From assembly GCF_004843725.1 (NCBI RefSeq), contig NZ_CP039451.1, positions 494,501 to 558,500 on the forward strand: a stretch of 64,000 nucleotides of DNA, in the 5' to 3' direction. This DNA comes from Psychroserpens sp. NJDZ02. GTDB taxonomy: Bacteria > Bacteroidota > Bacteroidia > Flavobacteriales > Flavobacteriaceae. Below, in pieces: positions 36,301 to 44,685 of this stretch. Position numbers and translations under genes: made by a program. The stretch's first letter is position 1; the number at the start of each line of letters is the position of its first letter. The notes under the pieces are model-generated. The model saw only the letters and a program-made list of their open reading frames with translations, did not search any database and had not been told where the DNA came from.

Positions 36301-39300
36301 TCCATTAGCATCTAATACATCATCGTAAGTTACAGTTACTTCGTCTCCTGGCTGTGTATTGAATGTTCCATCTTCATCCGTTCCTGCTGTTGTTCCAAAA
36401 ACAGTATCAACTGTTCCTTCGAATACACCAGTATCAGCTCCGGTTTCTGTTAATGTAATTGTTTCTGTTTCTCCTGTATCCTCATTTACAACAACCACAT
36501 CAATAGTTTCGATTGCTGCTGGATCTGTATTTAAATCATTATCCGTTACAACAACATCTAATGTTTCTCCTGGTGTTGAAGTTTCTGTGATTTCAACTGT
36601 TCCTGTTACGCCTCCTAAAACATCATCAGTATCTGTTACTGCTATTGGATCTGCTCCATTAGCATCTAATACATCATCGTAAGTTACAGTTACTTCGTCT
36701 CCTGCTTGAGTATTAAATGTTCCATCTTCATCTGTCCCTGCTGTTGTTCCAAAAACAGTATCAACTGTTCCTTCGAATACACCAGTGTCAGCTCCGGTTT
36801 CTGTTAAGGTAATTGTTTCTGTTTCTCCTGTATCCTCATTTACAACAACCACATCAATAGTTTCAACTGCTGCTGGATCTGTATTTAAATCATTATCTGT
36901 TACAACAACATCTAATGTTTCTCCTGGTGTTGAAGTTTCTGTAATTTCAACTGTTCCTGTTTCTCCTCCTACAACATCATCAGTATCAGTTACTGCTATT
37001 GGATCTGCTCCATTAGCATCTAATACATCATCGTAAGTTACAGTTACTTCGTCTCCTGGCTGTGTATTGAATGTTCCATCTTCATCTGTCCCTGCTGTTG
37101 TTCCAAAAACAGTATCAACTGTTCCTTCGAATACACCAGTGTCAGCTCCGGTTTCTGTTAATGTAATTGTTTCTGTTTCTCCTGTATCCTCATTTACAAC
37201 AACCACATCAATAGTTTCAACTGCTACTGGATCTGTATTTAAATCATTATCTGTTACAACAACATCTAATGTTTCTCCTGGTGTTGAAGTTTCTGTAATT
37301 TCAACTGTTCCGGTTATACCTCCTACAACGTCATCAGTATCAGTTACTGCTATTGGATCTGCTCCATTAGCATCTAATACATCATCGTAAGTTACAGTTA
37401 CTTCGTCTCCTGGCTGTGTCTTGAATGTTCCATCTTCATCCGTTCCTGCTGTTGTTCCAAAAACAGTATCAACTGTTCCTTCGAATACACCAGTATCTAC
37501 TCCTGTTTCTGTTAATGTAATGGTTTCTGTTTCTCCTGTATCCTCATTTACAACAACCACATCAATAGTTTCGATTGCTGCTGGATCTGTATTTAAATCA
37601 TTATCCGTTACAACAACATCTAAGGTATCTCCTGGTGTTGAAGTCTCTGTAATTTCAACTGTTCCGGTTACGCCTCCTACAACATCATCAGTATCTGTTA
37701 TTGCCATTGGATCAACTCCGTTAGCATCTAATACATCATCGTAAGTTACAGTTACTTCGTCTCCTGGCTGTGTGTTGAATGTTCCATCTTCATCTGTTCC
37801 TGCTGTTGTTCCAAAAACAGTATCAACCGTTCCTTCGAATACACCAGTATCTACTCCTGTTTCTGTTAAGGTAATTGTTTCTGTTTCTCCTGTATCCTCA
37901 TTTACAACAACCACATCAATAGTTTCGATTGCTGCTGGATCTGCATTTAAATCATTATCCGTTACAACAACATCTAATGTTTCTCCTGGTGTTGAAGTCT
38001 CTGTAATTTCAACTGTTCCGGTTACACCTCCTACAACTGTATCAAGATCTGTTGGATTTGCTGTTCCTCCTGTTGCAGTTAAAGCATCATTATAAGTTAC
38101 TGTTAATTCATCACCTGTTTGCGTATTGAATGTGCCGTCATTATCTGTTCCGGCTACTGCACCAGAAGTCGTATTTACTGTTCCTTCAAACACACCTGTA
38201 TCAGCTCCGGTTTCTGTTAATGTAATTATTTCTGTTTCTCCATTATCACTAACCACTGTAACGACAATAGTTTCGATAACTGCTGAATCTGCATTTAAAT
38301 CATTATCTGTTACAACAACATCTAAAGTATCACCTGGTACTGAAGTATCCGTGATATCTACTGTTCCGGTTACACCTCCTACAACATCATCAGTATCTGT
38401 TGGACTTGCTGTTCCTCCTGTTGCAGTTAAAGCGTCATTATAAGTTACTGTTAACTCATCACCTGCTTGCGTGTTGAATGTTCCGTCATTATCTGTTCCG
38501 GCTACCGCGCCAGAAGTCGTATTTACTGTTCCTTCAAATACACCTGTATCAGCTCCTGTTTCCGTTAACGTAACATTTTCAGTTTCTCCATTATCACTAA
38601 CCACTGTAACTATAATAGTTTCGATAACTGCTGAATCTAAATTTAAATCATTATCTGTTACAACAACATCTAATGTGTCGCCTGGTACTGAAGTATCTGT
38701 AATATCAACTGTTCCAGTTACACCTCCTACAACATCATCAGTATCTGTTGGACTTGCTGTTCCTCCTGTTGCAGTTAAAACATCATTATAAGTTACTGTT
38801 AACTCATCACCTGTTTGCGTATTGAATGTTCCGTCATTATCTGTTCCGGCTACTGCGCCAGAAGTCGTATTTACTGTTCCTTCGAACACACCAGTATCTA
38901 CTCCAGTCTCTGTTAACGTAACATTTTCAGTTTCTCCATTATCACTAACCACTGTAACTATAATAGTTTCGATAACTGCTGAATCTGTATTTAAATCATT
39001 ATCTGTAACGACAACATCTAATGTGTCGCCTGGTACTGAAGTATCTGTGATGTCAACTGTTCCGGTTACACCTCCTACAACATCATCAGTATCTGTTGGA
39101 CTTGCTGTTCCTCCTGTTGCAGTTAAAACATCATTATAAGTTACTGTTAACTCATCACCTGTTTGCGTATTGAATGTTCCGTCATTATCTGTTCCGGCTA
39201 CTGCGCCAGAAGTCGTATTTACTGTTCCTTCGAACACACCAGTATCTACTCCAGTCTCTGTTAACGTAACATTTTCAGTTTCTCCATTATCACTAACCAC

Positions 39301-42300
39301 TGTAACTATAATAGTTTCGATAACTGCTGAATCTGTATTTAAATCATTATCTGTAATGACAACATCTAATGTGTCGCCTGGTACTGAAGTATCTGTGATG
39401 TCAACTGTTCCGGTTATTCCTGTTAATATCTTTAAATCAGCTGAAGCTTCTTCTTGACAAATATTTGCTTCATTAGTAAACACTACATTATATACATTTC
39501 CATCATCTGCTAATGCCAATGCTGGTGTTGTATAACTTATTTCAGTTCCTGAAGTTGTTGTTCCCGATGCTCCAGAAATATTAGTAAAAGTTGTACCTCC
39601 ATCAGTACTCAATTGCCATTGGTAATTAAGATTTGTACTTGCAGTTGTTACTGGCGTTGTTGCTACAATAGTAGCAGAAGCAGTCGCTGTAAAAGTTGCA
39701 GTACCACCAACAGAACCATCTTGATCCGTTGGAACGGTATCTATTGAAGTTGTTATTCCTTGTAAAAAGGTAAAACTACCCGCTAAAGTTTGTGGAGTTG
39801 TAGTATATGTATTTCCTGTAATTCCGGCTGCAATCACTAATCCATTTGTATCTACATCAGCTGAAGTTATAGTTCCAGTTCCGTAAGTTCCATTATTATC
39901 TGAATCAGCATTTTGATTAGCATATGCCTCGTCTGAATCATTACAACCATCACCATCACTATCTGAATCTAAATAATCAGGAGTACCATCACCATCTGTA
40001 TCAGGTGCATTTTCTGTAATAAGCACAGTTGCTGGGTCAGGAAAAGTACTTAATTCACACTCGTCAAACAATAAAGAATAATATCTATCAATAATTTGAT
40101 TTCTATTTTTAACGACTCCAATTGTAAAATTTAATTGCGCTGTATCTTGTTTTTGGAAAAATACTCTATGTGTATTTGCTAAATTTATAGGGTCCGTTCC
40201 ATTTACTATAGAGCCTGTACCATCGGCAGTAAACTGAATTACTTCTGGTCCTAAAGCTGGATCAATAATTGTTGTCGCTAATATATTTGTAGGATTAGCT
40301 AAAGAATACCCTACAACCTCATTTACTCTGTAAAATTCTCTATCAAAATTTTCTCCGTCAACATCTTGAAAAAATCCACCTACTTGAGGCACTATAACAG
40401 ATGTTGTAGTTCCTGAAGTTACAAATCTTACATTAAATGTAATTTTTCTCTCTCCATTAGCATTGGCAGCATATCTTATTCTAGGTTGAAAAGCGCTAGA
40501 AACACCAAATGTTGTATTATTAATATTAACTAATGTAACACCAGTATCTTTGGATGTGATTGTTACTATAGCATCTAGTCCTGTAGAAACATTAGTAAAT
40601 CTATATTGAGCATTAACATTTCCTGCACCACCACCTGTACCGGTAATATAAGTTGCATTACTAAAAGCATACTCGTTTCCTGTACAAGCACCTGGATTAG
40701 ATACAGTACTTGGATTAAATTGATAACCTTCTTGTATGTCAGTAATACCGTCATTATCGTCATCTAAATCATCCGGATTTAAAACACCATCACCATCAGC
40801 ATCAGTAGGAGTCGATTTATCTCTAAAATCTACATTTCCACCTGAATTTAAATCATTATCAGAATCTGGTAAAAGAGCAGTATCATTTATTGTACCGTTT
40901 GGATCACTATAGTCCGGTAAACCTCCAACTAATGCATTCGTAGTATCAATTGCGTCATCAAGACCGTCTCCATCTGTATCTGTATTAGCTAATGTTAGAC
41001 CCGCTTCTACTGTATCATTGGCTCCTTGGTTATCTGAATCTAAATCTAAATAATCAGCATTATCAACTGTGTCTGTATTGACTGGCAATAAACCAAGCTC
41101 TTCATTGTTGAAATTATAAGATACCGGTAAACCATTCACAGTTGCATCTGGAATACCATCTCCATTAGAGTCTAAAGGTGCAATATATCCTAAAGTTGAT
41201 TGTGCTTCATTATTATCTGGAATACCATCACCATCAGCATCTAAATCTAAATGATTTGGAACACCATCATTATCTGGGTCTAAATTTGCACATACACCAT
41301 TAGCATTTAATGTACAAAAGTCTCCGTCCTGATAATTAAATACGCCATCTGAATCTGCGTCACCAGTTGGATCTACTCCACCTGACTCTACAGTATCCAA
41401 GATACCATCGTTATCATCATCAATATCCACATTATCGAACACTCCATCTCCATCTGTATCTATAGGATTACATTCAAAACTTTGAACTAAATCATTTGCC
41501 GAATCCCCTACAGTTTGACCTGCATTTTCATCTACATCACTAGGTACACCCGTAGTAGAATCTACAGTTCCTGTTAATTGACCGTTAGCATCAACATTTG
41601 TACTATTTAATGTTCCACCACCTTCAATAGCATCTGGACATCCATCTCCATCACTATCATTATCTAAAGCGTTTGGAATACCGTCACCATCTGTATCAAT
41701 GTTTTCATAAAATACAGGAGTAGCAACCCAATTATCGTCTGGTACACAAGGCTCTATAGCCAATGAGTGGTTAGACGTATTAGAAGAAGTATCCCCAAAC
41801 CTAAAACTAACAGAAGATACTAAAGAATATGACGCAGCAACTTGATACTGAGGAGAAGTAACTGCTACTCCCGCAATAAAAGTACCATCACTTACATACC
41901 CTACACTAAATCCATTTGCATTTGCAGGTTTTCCAACATAAAGATTTTCATTTGTAGGAGAATCGACATAGACATCTGAAGTAAAACCATCAGCATATGT
42001 TACAAATTCAAAGACATCATTATCAATAGTCGTTAAAATATATGTAGAAACTGGCGCAGGTGTTGTGGTACCTGAAACAACAAAATCAATTTTAAATTCC
42101 GTAAAACTTGTAGCTGACGCATGATCAATTTGTGGTTGAAAAAAAGAATCCAAGCCAGTTGTTGTAACATCTAAAACAACTATACTATTATCATTTGAAG
42201 AAACTACTGTTACGATAGCATCGACACCTGTGTAAACATTGTTATATAAAAATGAATCCCCTACTGTTGGATTATTAATATCTGAACCTAAATAATTATT

Positions 42301-44685
42301 TGGACCTTGAGCAGCTCCAAAAGAAGGAGATTCTAAATTAGTACATGTTATTATATTTTGTTCGTTTGTATCTAAAATACCATCATTGTCGTCATCTAGA
42401 TCACAAGCATCAGGAACATTATCATTATCATTATCTGCTCTATCATCATAGCCTGGACAAACATCTAAATTATCAATAACCCCATCTCCATCACTATCAC
42501 ATTGTCCATTAGTATCAAAAGCTGAAGCATCCTGAGAATTCCCAGTAGTTTGACCGTTAGTTGTATCAACATTATTAGGTACCCCTGTTAAAGGGTCAAC
42601 CGCACCATTAAGCTCACCATTTGAGTTTACTTGCCCTATAACAATAGCATCACCACCTTCTAAAGCATCAAAACAACCATCGTTATCACTATCCAAATCT
42701 AAATGATTTGGTATACCATCACCATCTGTATCATATACATCTGGAATACCATCTGAATTTGAATCTATATAATTCGTAACACTTCCATCTCCTCCTGCTC
42801 CATTATCATCTGTTGTATCTTCATAGTTAAGTATACCATCTCCATCTTCATCTCCATCAGGATTATTACCATTACTTTCATCTATATCCAAAATACCATC
42901 ATTATCATCATCCAAATCATTACATGATGCTATATTATCCCCATCTTCACCTTCTTCTAACTCAATAATTAACTCGGCCACACCTGTTGAAAGGGTAGAT
43001 CCGTCCATTTCCGAATGATACGTTATTGTAATTGTATCTGTTGTAAATGAAGAATTTAAAGGTGATGTATAACTTAAATTGAATTGGTAATCACCATCTA
43101 CATTTTGCCCATTACTACTAGATGTAACTGTACTACCATTAGCAGACTCATTAGTTGTTACACTATCTATGATAACATCTCCACAAGATGCACTAATAAC
43201 TATTGGTATTATTTGAGTTTCACCTCTATTTACACAATCTTCATCTATAACAGTATATCCATTTGATTGCAAACCTAATTCAGGTTCTAATAATGACACT
43301 ACTTTTGAAAAACCAGATAAAAACCCTGCTGTCCCCGAATTTGTAGGAGAACCAACTAAAAGACCTAAGTGAAAATATGACCCTGGTGACGATGCATTAT
43401 TAAGTGTTGCTAAAACATTCGCATTTGGAATTGTAAATGTCACCCAATTAGAGCCTGCTGGACTACCTGTCACTGGATATGTTGTAATGCCTAAATCAGT
43501 TATACTATCCCCATTAAAAGTAAAATTAGCTTGACCCGAACTTTCCAAAACAACAACAACACTATTATTAGAACCAACAAAGTTCAAAAAATTAATATCC
43601 TGACTTCCTCTACAAATTATAGATGGTACCACAGCCATTCCAAATTCATCTGTATCTAAACCAGTTACGTGATATAAATATGATGGTTCCGAAAATTTCA
43701 CATAAACATTTTCAGAAACTATAGAATAATTTATATAGTCTCCCGCAAGAGCTAAAGTTCCTGTAACAACAGGTTCTGTTCCATCATAAATCTCATAAGT
43801 TGTATTCGCCGTCGCTGCGACTAGAATCGTATAATCATTTGTACTTTGCCCTCTTGGTAAAATATATTCTGTATCTAAAAGACTAACTGGTATAATTTGA
43901 TCGATACCCGCATCTGCAGCATTATGCGTAGCAAAACTCTGACGTATATGTTGTGCTCCTAAAGTAACTGCTATATTTTCATTTGATGAAATATGGGCCC
44001 CAGTAATATTATTTGTAAGATTCGTTTCATCAGCGTTCTTTACAACATAAGTTTCATACTTATTTAATCTAAACGTTACAGAATTAATGGTACTAGCTCC
44101 AGCATTATCTGCCAAAAATAACCCTGTAGGCATTGTAATAGTCACGTCAGTATTATCCTCTGTTGCCATTACAGATATAAAATGCCTATCATCATCACTA
44201 TAATCAGCATTCAAAACTTGAGTTTGAGACCCTGCATAAAACTCTAGCCCTAATGCATTTGTCCCTTTCAACGTTATAAACGACTTATTATTAGCAGAAT
44301 CATTTGTATGTACAGCCTGTACAGGTTGTGTTGCGGTAATAATTATACCTTTATCACTTTCTACCGTATTATAATTACTAGTATCACCTTCATCCAAAAC
44401 ATCTCCTGTTAATTGAATTTTAATGGGCGCAATATTAGTAGCCACCCCTTGATACAATATAGTTCCGTCTGACTTAGAAACAGTAACGTCACTTGAAGCA
44501 TAAGGTGTTGTTATTATTAGAAATGTGGGACCATTATTACTATTTCCAATAGGATCTAAGACAGGTGCCATATAAAACTCGGTATCAAACTGAGCTAATG
44601 CACTAAAACTAAAAACAAACAAAAACAAGAGCATAAAAACTCTTTTTATACTTACAAAATTTGAAATGGTAATCTTACTATTCAT
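30319..44685 (-). CDS. Giant secreted T9SS type B repeat protein (SprB-like adhesin)
   Basis: The 4,788-residue product starts at ATG 44685, giving signal peptide MNSKITISNFVSIKRVFMLL plus LFVFSFSALAQ. Order: IgGFc-binding-protein-like N-terminal domain (about 25-450); TSP3 calcium repeats; beta domain A (about 780-990); TSP3; homologous beta domain B (about 1320-1545); TSP3; Ig-like domain (about 1625-1752); 16 tandem beta domains of 116-118 residues (1757-3635); 11 TSP3 units of 73 residues (about 3636-4440); more TSP3; and the gliding-motility/CHU_C type B CTD (about 4684-4788, VTPNGDGDNDVFVI, VKVYNRWGVVVYE). The first in an operon with PorP/SprF and PorE-like genes, it is probably exported by T9SS as a surface adhesin. 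Ligand unknown. Confidence 0.95.
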   Translation of the reverse strand: MNSKITISNFVSIKRVFMLLFLFVFSFSALAQFDTEFYMAPVLDPIGNSNNGPTFLIITTPYASSDVTVSKSDGTILYQGVATNIAPIKIQLTGDVLDEGDTSNYNTVESDKGIIITATQPVQAVHTNDSANNKSFITLKGTNALGLEFYAGSQTQVLNADYSDDDRHFISVMATEDNTDVTITMPTGLFLADNAGASTINSVTFRLNKYETYVVKNADETNLTNNITGAHISSNENIAVTLGAQHIRQSFATHNAADAGIDQIIPVSLLDTEYILPRGQSTNDYTILVAATANTTYEIYDGTEPVVTGTLALAGDYINYSIVSENVYVKFSEPSYLYHVTGLDTDEFGMAVVPSIICRGSQDINFLNFVGSNNSVVVVLESSGQANFTFNGDSITDLGITTYPVTGSPAGSNWVTFTIPNANVLATLNNASSPGSYFHLGLLVGSPTNSGTAGFLSGFSKVVSLLEPELGLQSNGYTVIDEDCVNRGETQIIPIVISASCGDVIIDSVTTNESANGSTVTSSSNGQNVDGDYQFNLSYTSPLNSSFTTDTITITYHSEMDGSTLSTGVAELIIELEEGEDGDNIASCNDLDDDNDGILDIDESNGNNPDGDEDGDGILNYEDTTDDNGAGGDGSVTNYIDSNSDGIPDVYDTDGDGIPNHLDLDSDNDGCFDALEGGDAIVIGQVNSNGELNGAVDPLTGVPNNVDTTNGQTTGNSQDASAFDTNGQCDSDGDGVIDNLDVCPGYDDRADNDNDNVPDACDLDDDNDGILDTNEQNIITCTNLESPSFGAAQGPNNYLGSDINNPTVGDSFLYNNVYTGVDAIVTVVSSNDNSIVVLDVTTTGLDSFFQPQIDHASATSFTEFKIDFVVSGTTTPAPVSTYILTTIDNDVFEFVTYADGFTSDVYVDSPTNENLYVGKPANANGFSVGYVSDGTFIAGVAVTSPQYQVAASYSLVSSVSFRFGDTSSNTSNHSLAIEPCVPDDNWVATPVFYENIDTDGDGIPNALDNDSDGDGCPDAIEGGGTLNSTNVDANGQLTGTVDSTTGVPSDVDENAGQTVGDSANDLVQSFECNPIDTDGDGVFDNVDIDDDNDGILDTVESGGVDPTGDADSDGVFNYQDGDFCTLNANGVCANLDPDNDGVPNHLDLDADGDGIPDNNEAQSTLGYIAPLDSNGDGIPDATVNGLPVSYNFNNEELGLLPVNTDTVDNADYLDLDSDNQGANDTVEAGLTLANTDTDGDGLDDAIDTTNALVGGLPDYSDPNGTINDTALLPDSDNDLNSGGNVDFRDKSTPTDADGDGVLNPDDLDDDNDGITDIQEGYQFNPSTVSNPGACTGNEYAFSNATYITGTGGGAGNVNAQYRFTNVSTGLDAIVTITSKDTGVTLVNINNTTFGVSSAFQPRIRYAANANGERKITFNVRFVTSGTTTSVIVPQVGGFFQDVDGENFDREFYRVNEVVGYSLANPTNILATTIIDPALGPEVIQFTADGTGSIVNGTDPINLANTHRVFFQKQDTAQLNFTIGVVKNRNQIIDRYYSLLFDECELSTFPDPATVLITENAPDTDGDGTPDYLDSDSDGDGCNDSDEAYANQNADSDNNGTYGTGTITSADVDTNGLVIAAGITGNTYTTTPQTLAGSFTFLQGITTSIDTVPTDQDGSVGGTATFTATASATIVATTPVTTASTNLNYQWQLSTDGGTTFTNISGASGTTTSGTEISYTTPALALADDGNVYNVVFTNEANICQEEASADLKILTGITGTVDITDTSVPGDTLDVVITDNDLNTDSAVIETIIVTVVSDNGETENVTLTETGVDTGVFEGTVNTTSGAVAGTDNDGTFNTQTGDELTVTYNDVLTATGGTASPTDTDDVVGGVTGTVDITDTSVPGDTLDVVVTDNDLNTDSAVIETIIVTVVSDNGETENVTLTETGVDTGVFEGTVNTTSGAVAGTDNDGTFNTQTGDELTVTYNDVLTATGGTASPTDTDDVVGGVTGTVDITDTSVPGDTLDVVVTDNDLNLDSAVIETIIVTVVSDNGETENVTLTETGADTGVFEGTVNTTSGAVAGTDNDGTFNTQAGDELTVTYNDALTATGGTASPTDTDDVVGGVTGTVDITDTSVPGDTLDVVVTDNDLNADSAVIETIVVTVVSDNGETEIITLTETGADTGVFEGTVNTTSGAVAGTDNDGTFNTQTGDELTVTYNDALTATGGTANPTDLDTVVGGVTGTVEITETSTPGETLDVVVTDNDLNADPAAIETIDVVVVNEDTGETETITLTETGVDTGVFEGTVDTVFGTTAGTDEDGTFNTQPGDEVTVTYDDVLDANGVDPMAITDTDDVVGGVTGTVEITETSTPGDTLDVVVTDNDLNTDPAAIETIDVVVVNEDTGETETITLTETGVDTGVFEGTVDTVFGTTAGTDEDGTFKTQPGDEVTVTYDDVLDANGADPIAVTDTDDVVGGITGTVEITETSTPGETLDVVVTDNDLNTDPVAVETIDVVVVNEDTGETETITLTETGADTGVFEGTVDTVFGTTAGTDEDGTFNTQPGDEVTVTYDDVLDANGADPIAVTDTDDVVGGETGTVEITETSTPGETLDVVVTDNDLNTDPAAVETIDVVVVNEDTGETETITLTETGADTGVFEGTVDTVFGTTAGTDEDGTFNTQAGDEVTVTYDDVLDANGADPIAVTDTDDVLGGVTGTVEITETSTPGETLDVVVTDNDLNTDPAAIETIDVVVVNEDTGETETITLTETGADTGVFEGTVDTVFGTTAGTDEDGTFNTQPGDEVTVTYDDVLDANGADPIAVTDTDDVVGGETGTVEITETSTPGETLDVVVTDNDLNTDPAAIETIDVVVVNEDTGETETITLTETGVDTGVFEGTVDTVFGTTAGTDEDGTFNTQPGDEVTVTYDDVLDANGADPIAVTDTDDVVGGVDGTVEITETSTPGETLDVVVTDNDLNTDPATIETIDVVVVNEDTGETETITLTETGADTGVFEGTVDTVFGTTAGTDEDGTFNTQAGDEVTVTYDDVLDANGADPVAVTDTDDVVGGVTGTVEITETSTPGETLDVVVSDNDLNTDPAAIESIDVVVVNEDTGETETITLTETGADTGVFEGTVDTVFGTTPGTDEDGIFNTQAGDEVTVTYDDVLDANGADPIPVTDTDDVVGGETGTVEITETSTPGETLDVVVTDNDLNTDPAAIETIDVVVVNEDTGETETITLTETGADTGVFEGTVDTVFGTTAGTDEDGTFNTQAGDEVTVTYDDVLDANGADPVAVTDTDDVVGGVTGTVEITETSTPGETLDVVVSDNDLNTDPAAIESIDVVVVNEDTGETETITLTETGADTGVFEGTVDTVFGTTPGTDEDGIFNTQAGDEVTVTYDDVLDANGADPIPVTDTDDVVGGETGTVEITETSTPGETLDVVVTDNDLNTDPAAIETIDVVVVNEDTGETETITLTETGADTGVFEGTVDTVFGTTAGTDEDGTFNTQAGDEVTVTYDDVLDANGADPIAVTDTDDVVGGVTGTVDITDTSVSGDTLDIVVTDNDLNTDPAVIETIDVIVVNDITLETETVTLTETGADTGVFEGTVDTVFGTTAGTDEDGIFNTQLGDEVTVTYDDVLDANGADPIAVTDTDIVGDTDSDGDGVLDSIEIANSTDPNDECDYNIVDITEDITAVTDCDNDGLTDEEEITGVDDPITTDTPNGIVTDPTNPDSDGDGVLDGTEGTNNTDPNNECDYNVADITVEITAVTDCDNDGLTDEEEITGVDDPITTDTPNGNVTDPTNPDSDGDGVLDGTEGTNNTDPNNECDYNVPDITVEITAVTDCDNDGLLDVEEITGVDDPATPADPAGNTTDPTDPDTDGDGVTDGQEALDGTDPNDSCDYVVGSITLPIDSGADCDNDGLTDAEEITGVDDPATPADPAGNTTDPTDADTDGDGVTDGQEALDGTDPNDSCDYVVGSITLPIDSGADCDNDGLTDAEEITGVDDPATPADPAGNTTDPTDADTDGDGVTDGQEALDGTDPNDSCDYVVGSITLPIDSGADCDNDGLTDAEEITGVDDPATPADPAGNTTDPTDPDTDGDGVTDGQEALDGTDPNDSCDYVIGSITLPIDSGADCDNDGLTDAEEITGVDDPATPADPAGNTTDPTDADTDGDGVTDGQEAVDGTDPNDSCDYVIGSITLPIDSGADCDNDGLTDAEEITGVDDPATPVDPAGNTTDPTDPDTDGDGVTDGQEALDGTDPNDSCDYVVGSITLPIDSGADCDNDGLTDAEEITGVDDPATPADPAGNTTDPTDPDTDGDGVTDGQEALDGTDPNDSCDYVIGSITLPIDSGADCDNDGLLDVEEITGVDDPATPADPAGNTTDPTDPDTDGDGVTDGQEALDGTDPNDSCDYVIGSITLPIDSGADCDNDGLTDAEEITGVDDPATPADPAGNTTDPTDPDTDGDGVTDGQEALDGTDPNDACDFVVASMTLPQDALFLAGDCDGDGVTNGQEILEGTDPLNICDYTIGSQDLTMVSPTWEALDCDGDGVINGTELEDNTDPLNPCEFLIASTTVPQSMEWLAGDCDSDNVPNGEEFPLGDTDGDGTANWLDMDDDNDGVDTINEDYADTDVSDGDVDPTGDNDPTNDDTDGDGIPDYLDVDDDNDGVLTLDEYPDPNNNGIGFGDDAVDSDGDGLPDYLDVNNAAPSEDDLEMFNAVTPNGDGDNDVFVIRNIELYPENTVKVYNRWGVVVYETSSYGSNGNYFDGRSNGRVNVKEGELLPVGTYFYIVEYTKEGDTKSRAGYLYIQR
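31360..33775 (-). repeat. 219-bp tandem repeats coding 73-residue TSP3 units (11 copies)
   Basis: Within the giant gene, a 219-base period repeats about 11 times. Each unit codes two calcium loops (CDNDGLTDAEEITG and DTDGDGVTDGQEALDG) and a CDYVVGSITLPIDSGAD linker with two Cys. The two 5'-proximal units have a PITTDTPNG variant and the other nine are nearly identical at DNA level. Confidence 0.9.
33781..39417 (-). repeat. 348-354-bp tandem repeats coding 16 beta domains
   Basis: Sixteen in-frame repeats of 116-118 residues with consensus TGTVEITETSTPGETLDVVV, TGVFEGTVDTVFGTTAGTDE and GDEVTVTYDDVLDANGADP. The four at the N-terminal end and the last one are a distinct subtype (TGTVDITDTSVPGDTLD). 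Repeats 12+13 and 14+15 are copies of the same two-unit block, showing recent 708-bp duplication. Confidence 0.92.

Noticed and set aside
31360..39417. Regular direct repeats that could be mistaken for a CRISPR array
   Set aside because: Periods of 219 and 348-354 bases are multiples of three, in frame inside one coding sequence, with no spacer-like unique segments and no cas genes.
31221..39457. Many plus-strand open frames of about 60-108 codons opposite the giant gene, with Val/Ser/Thr-rich products repeating every 354 or 219 bases
   Set aside because: They are antisense shadows of the in-frame repeats. Their period equals the repeat period and their composition is the reverse-complement reading of the giant protein codons.
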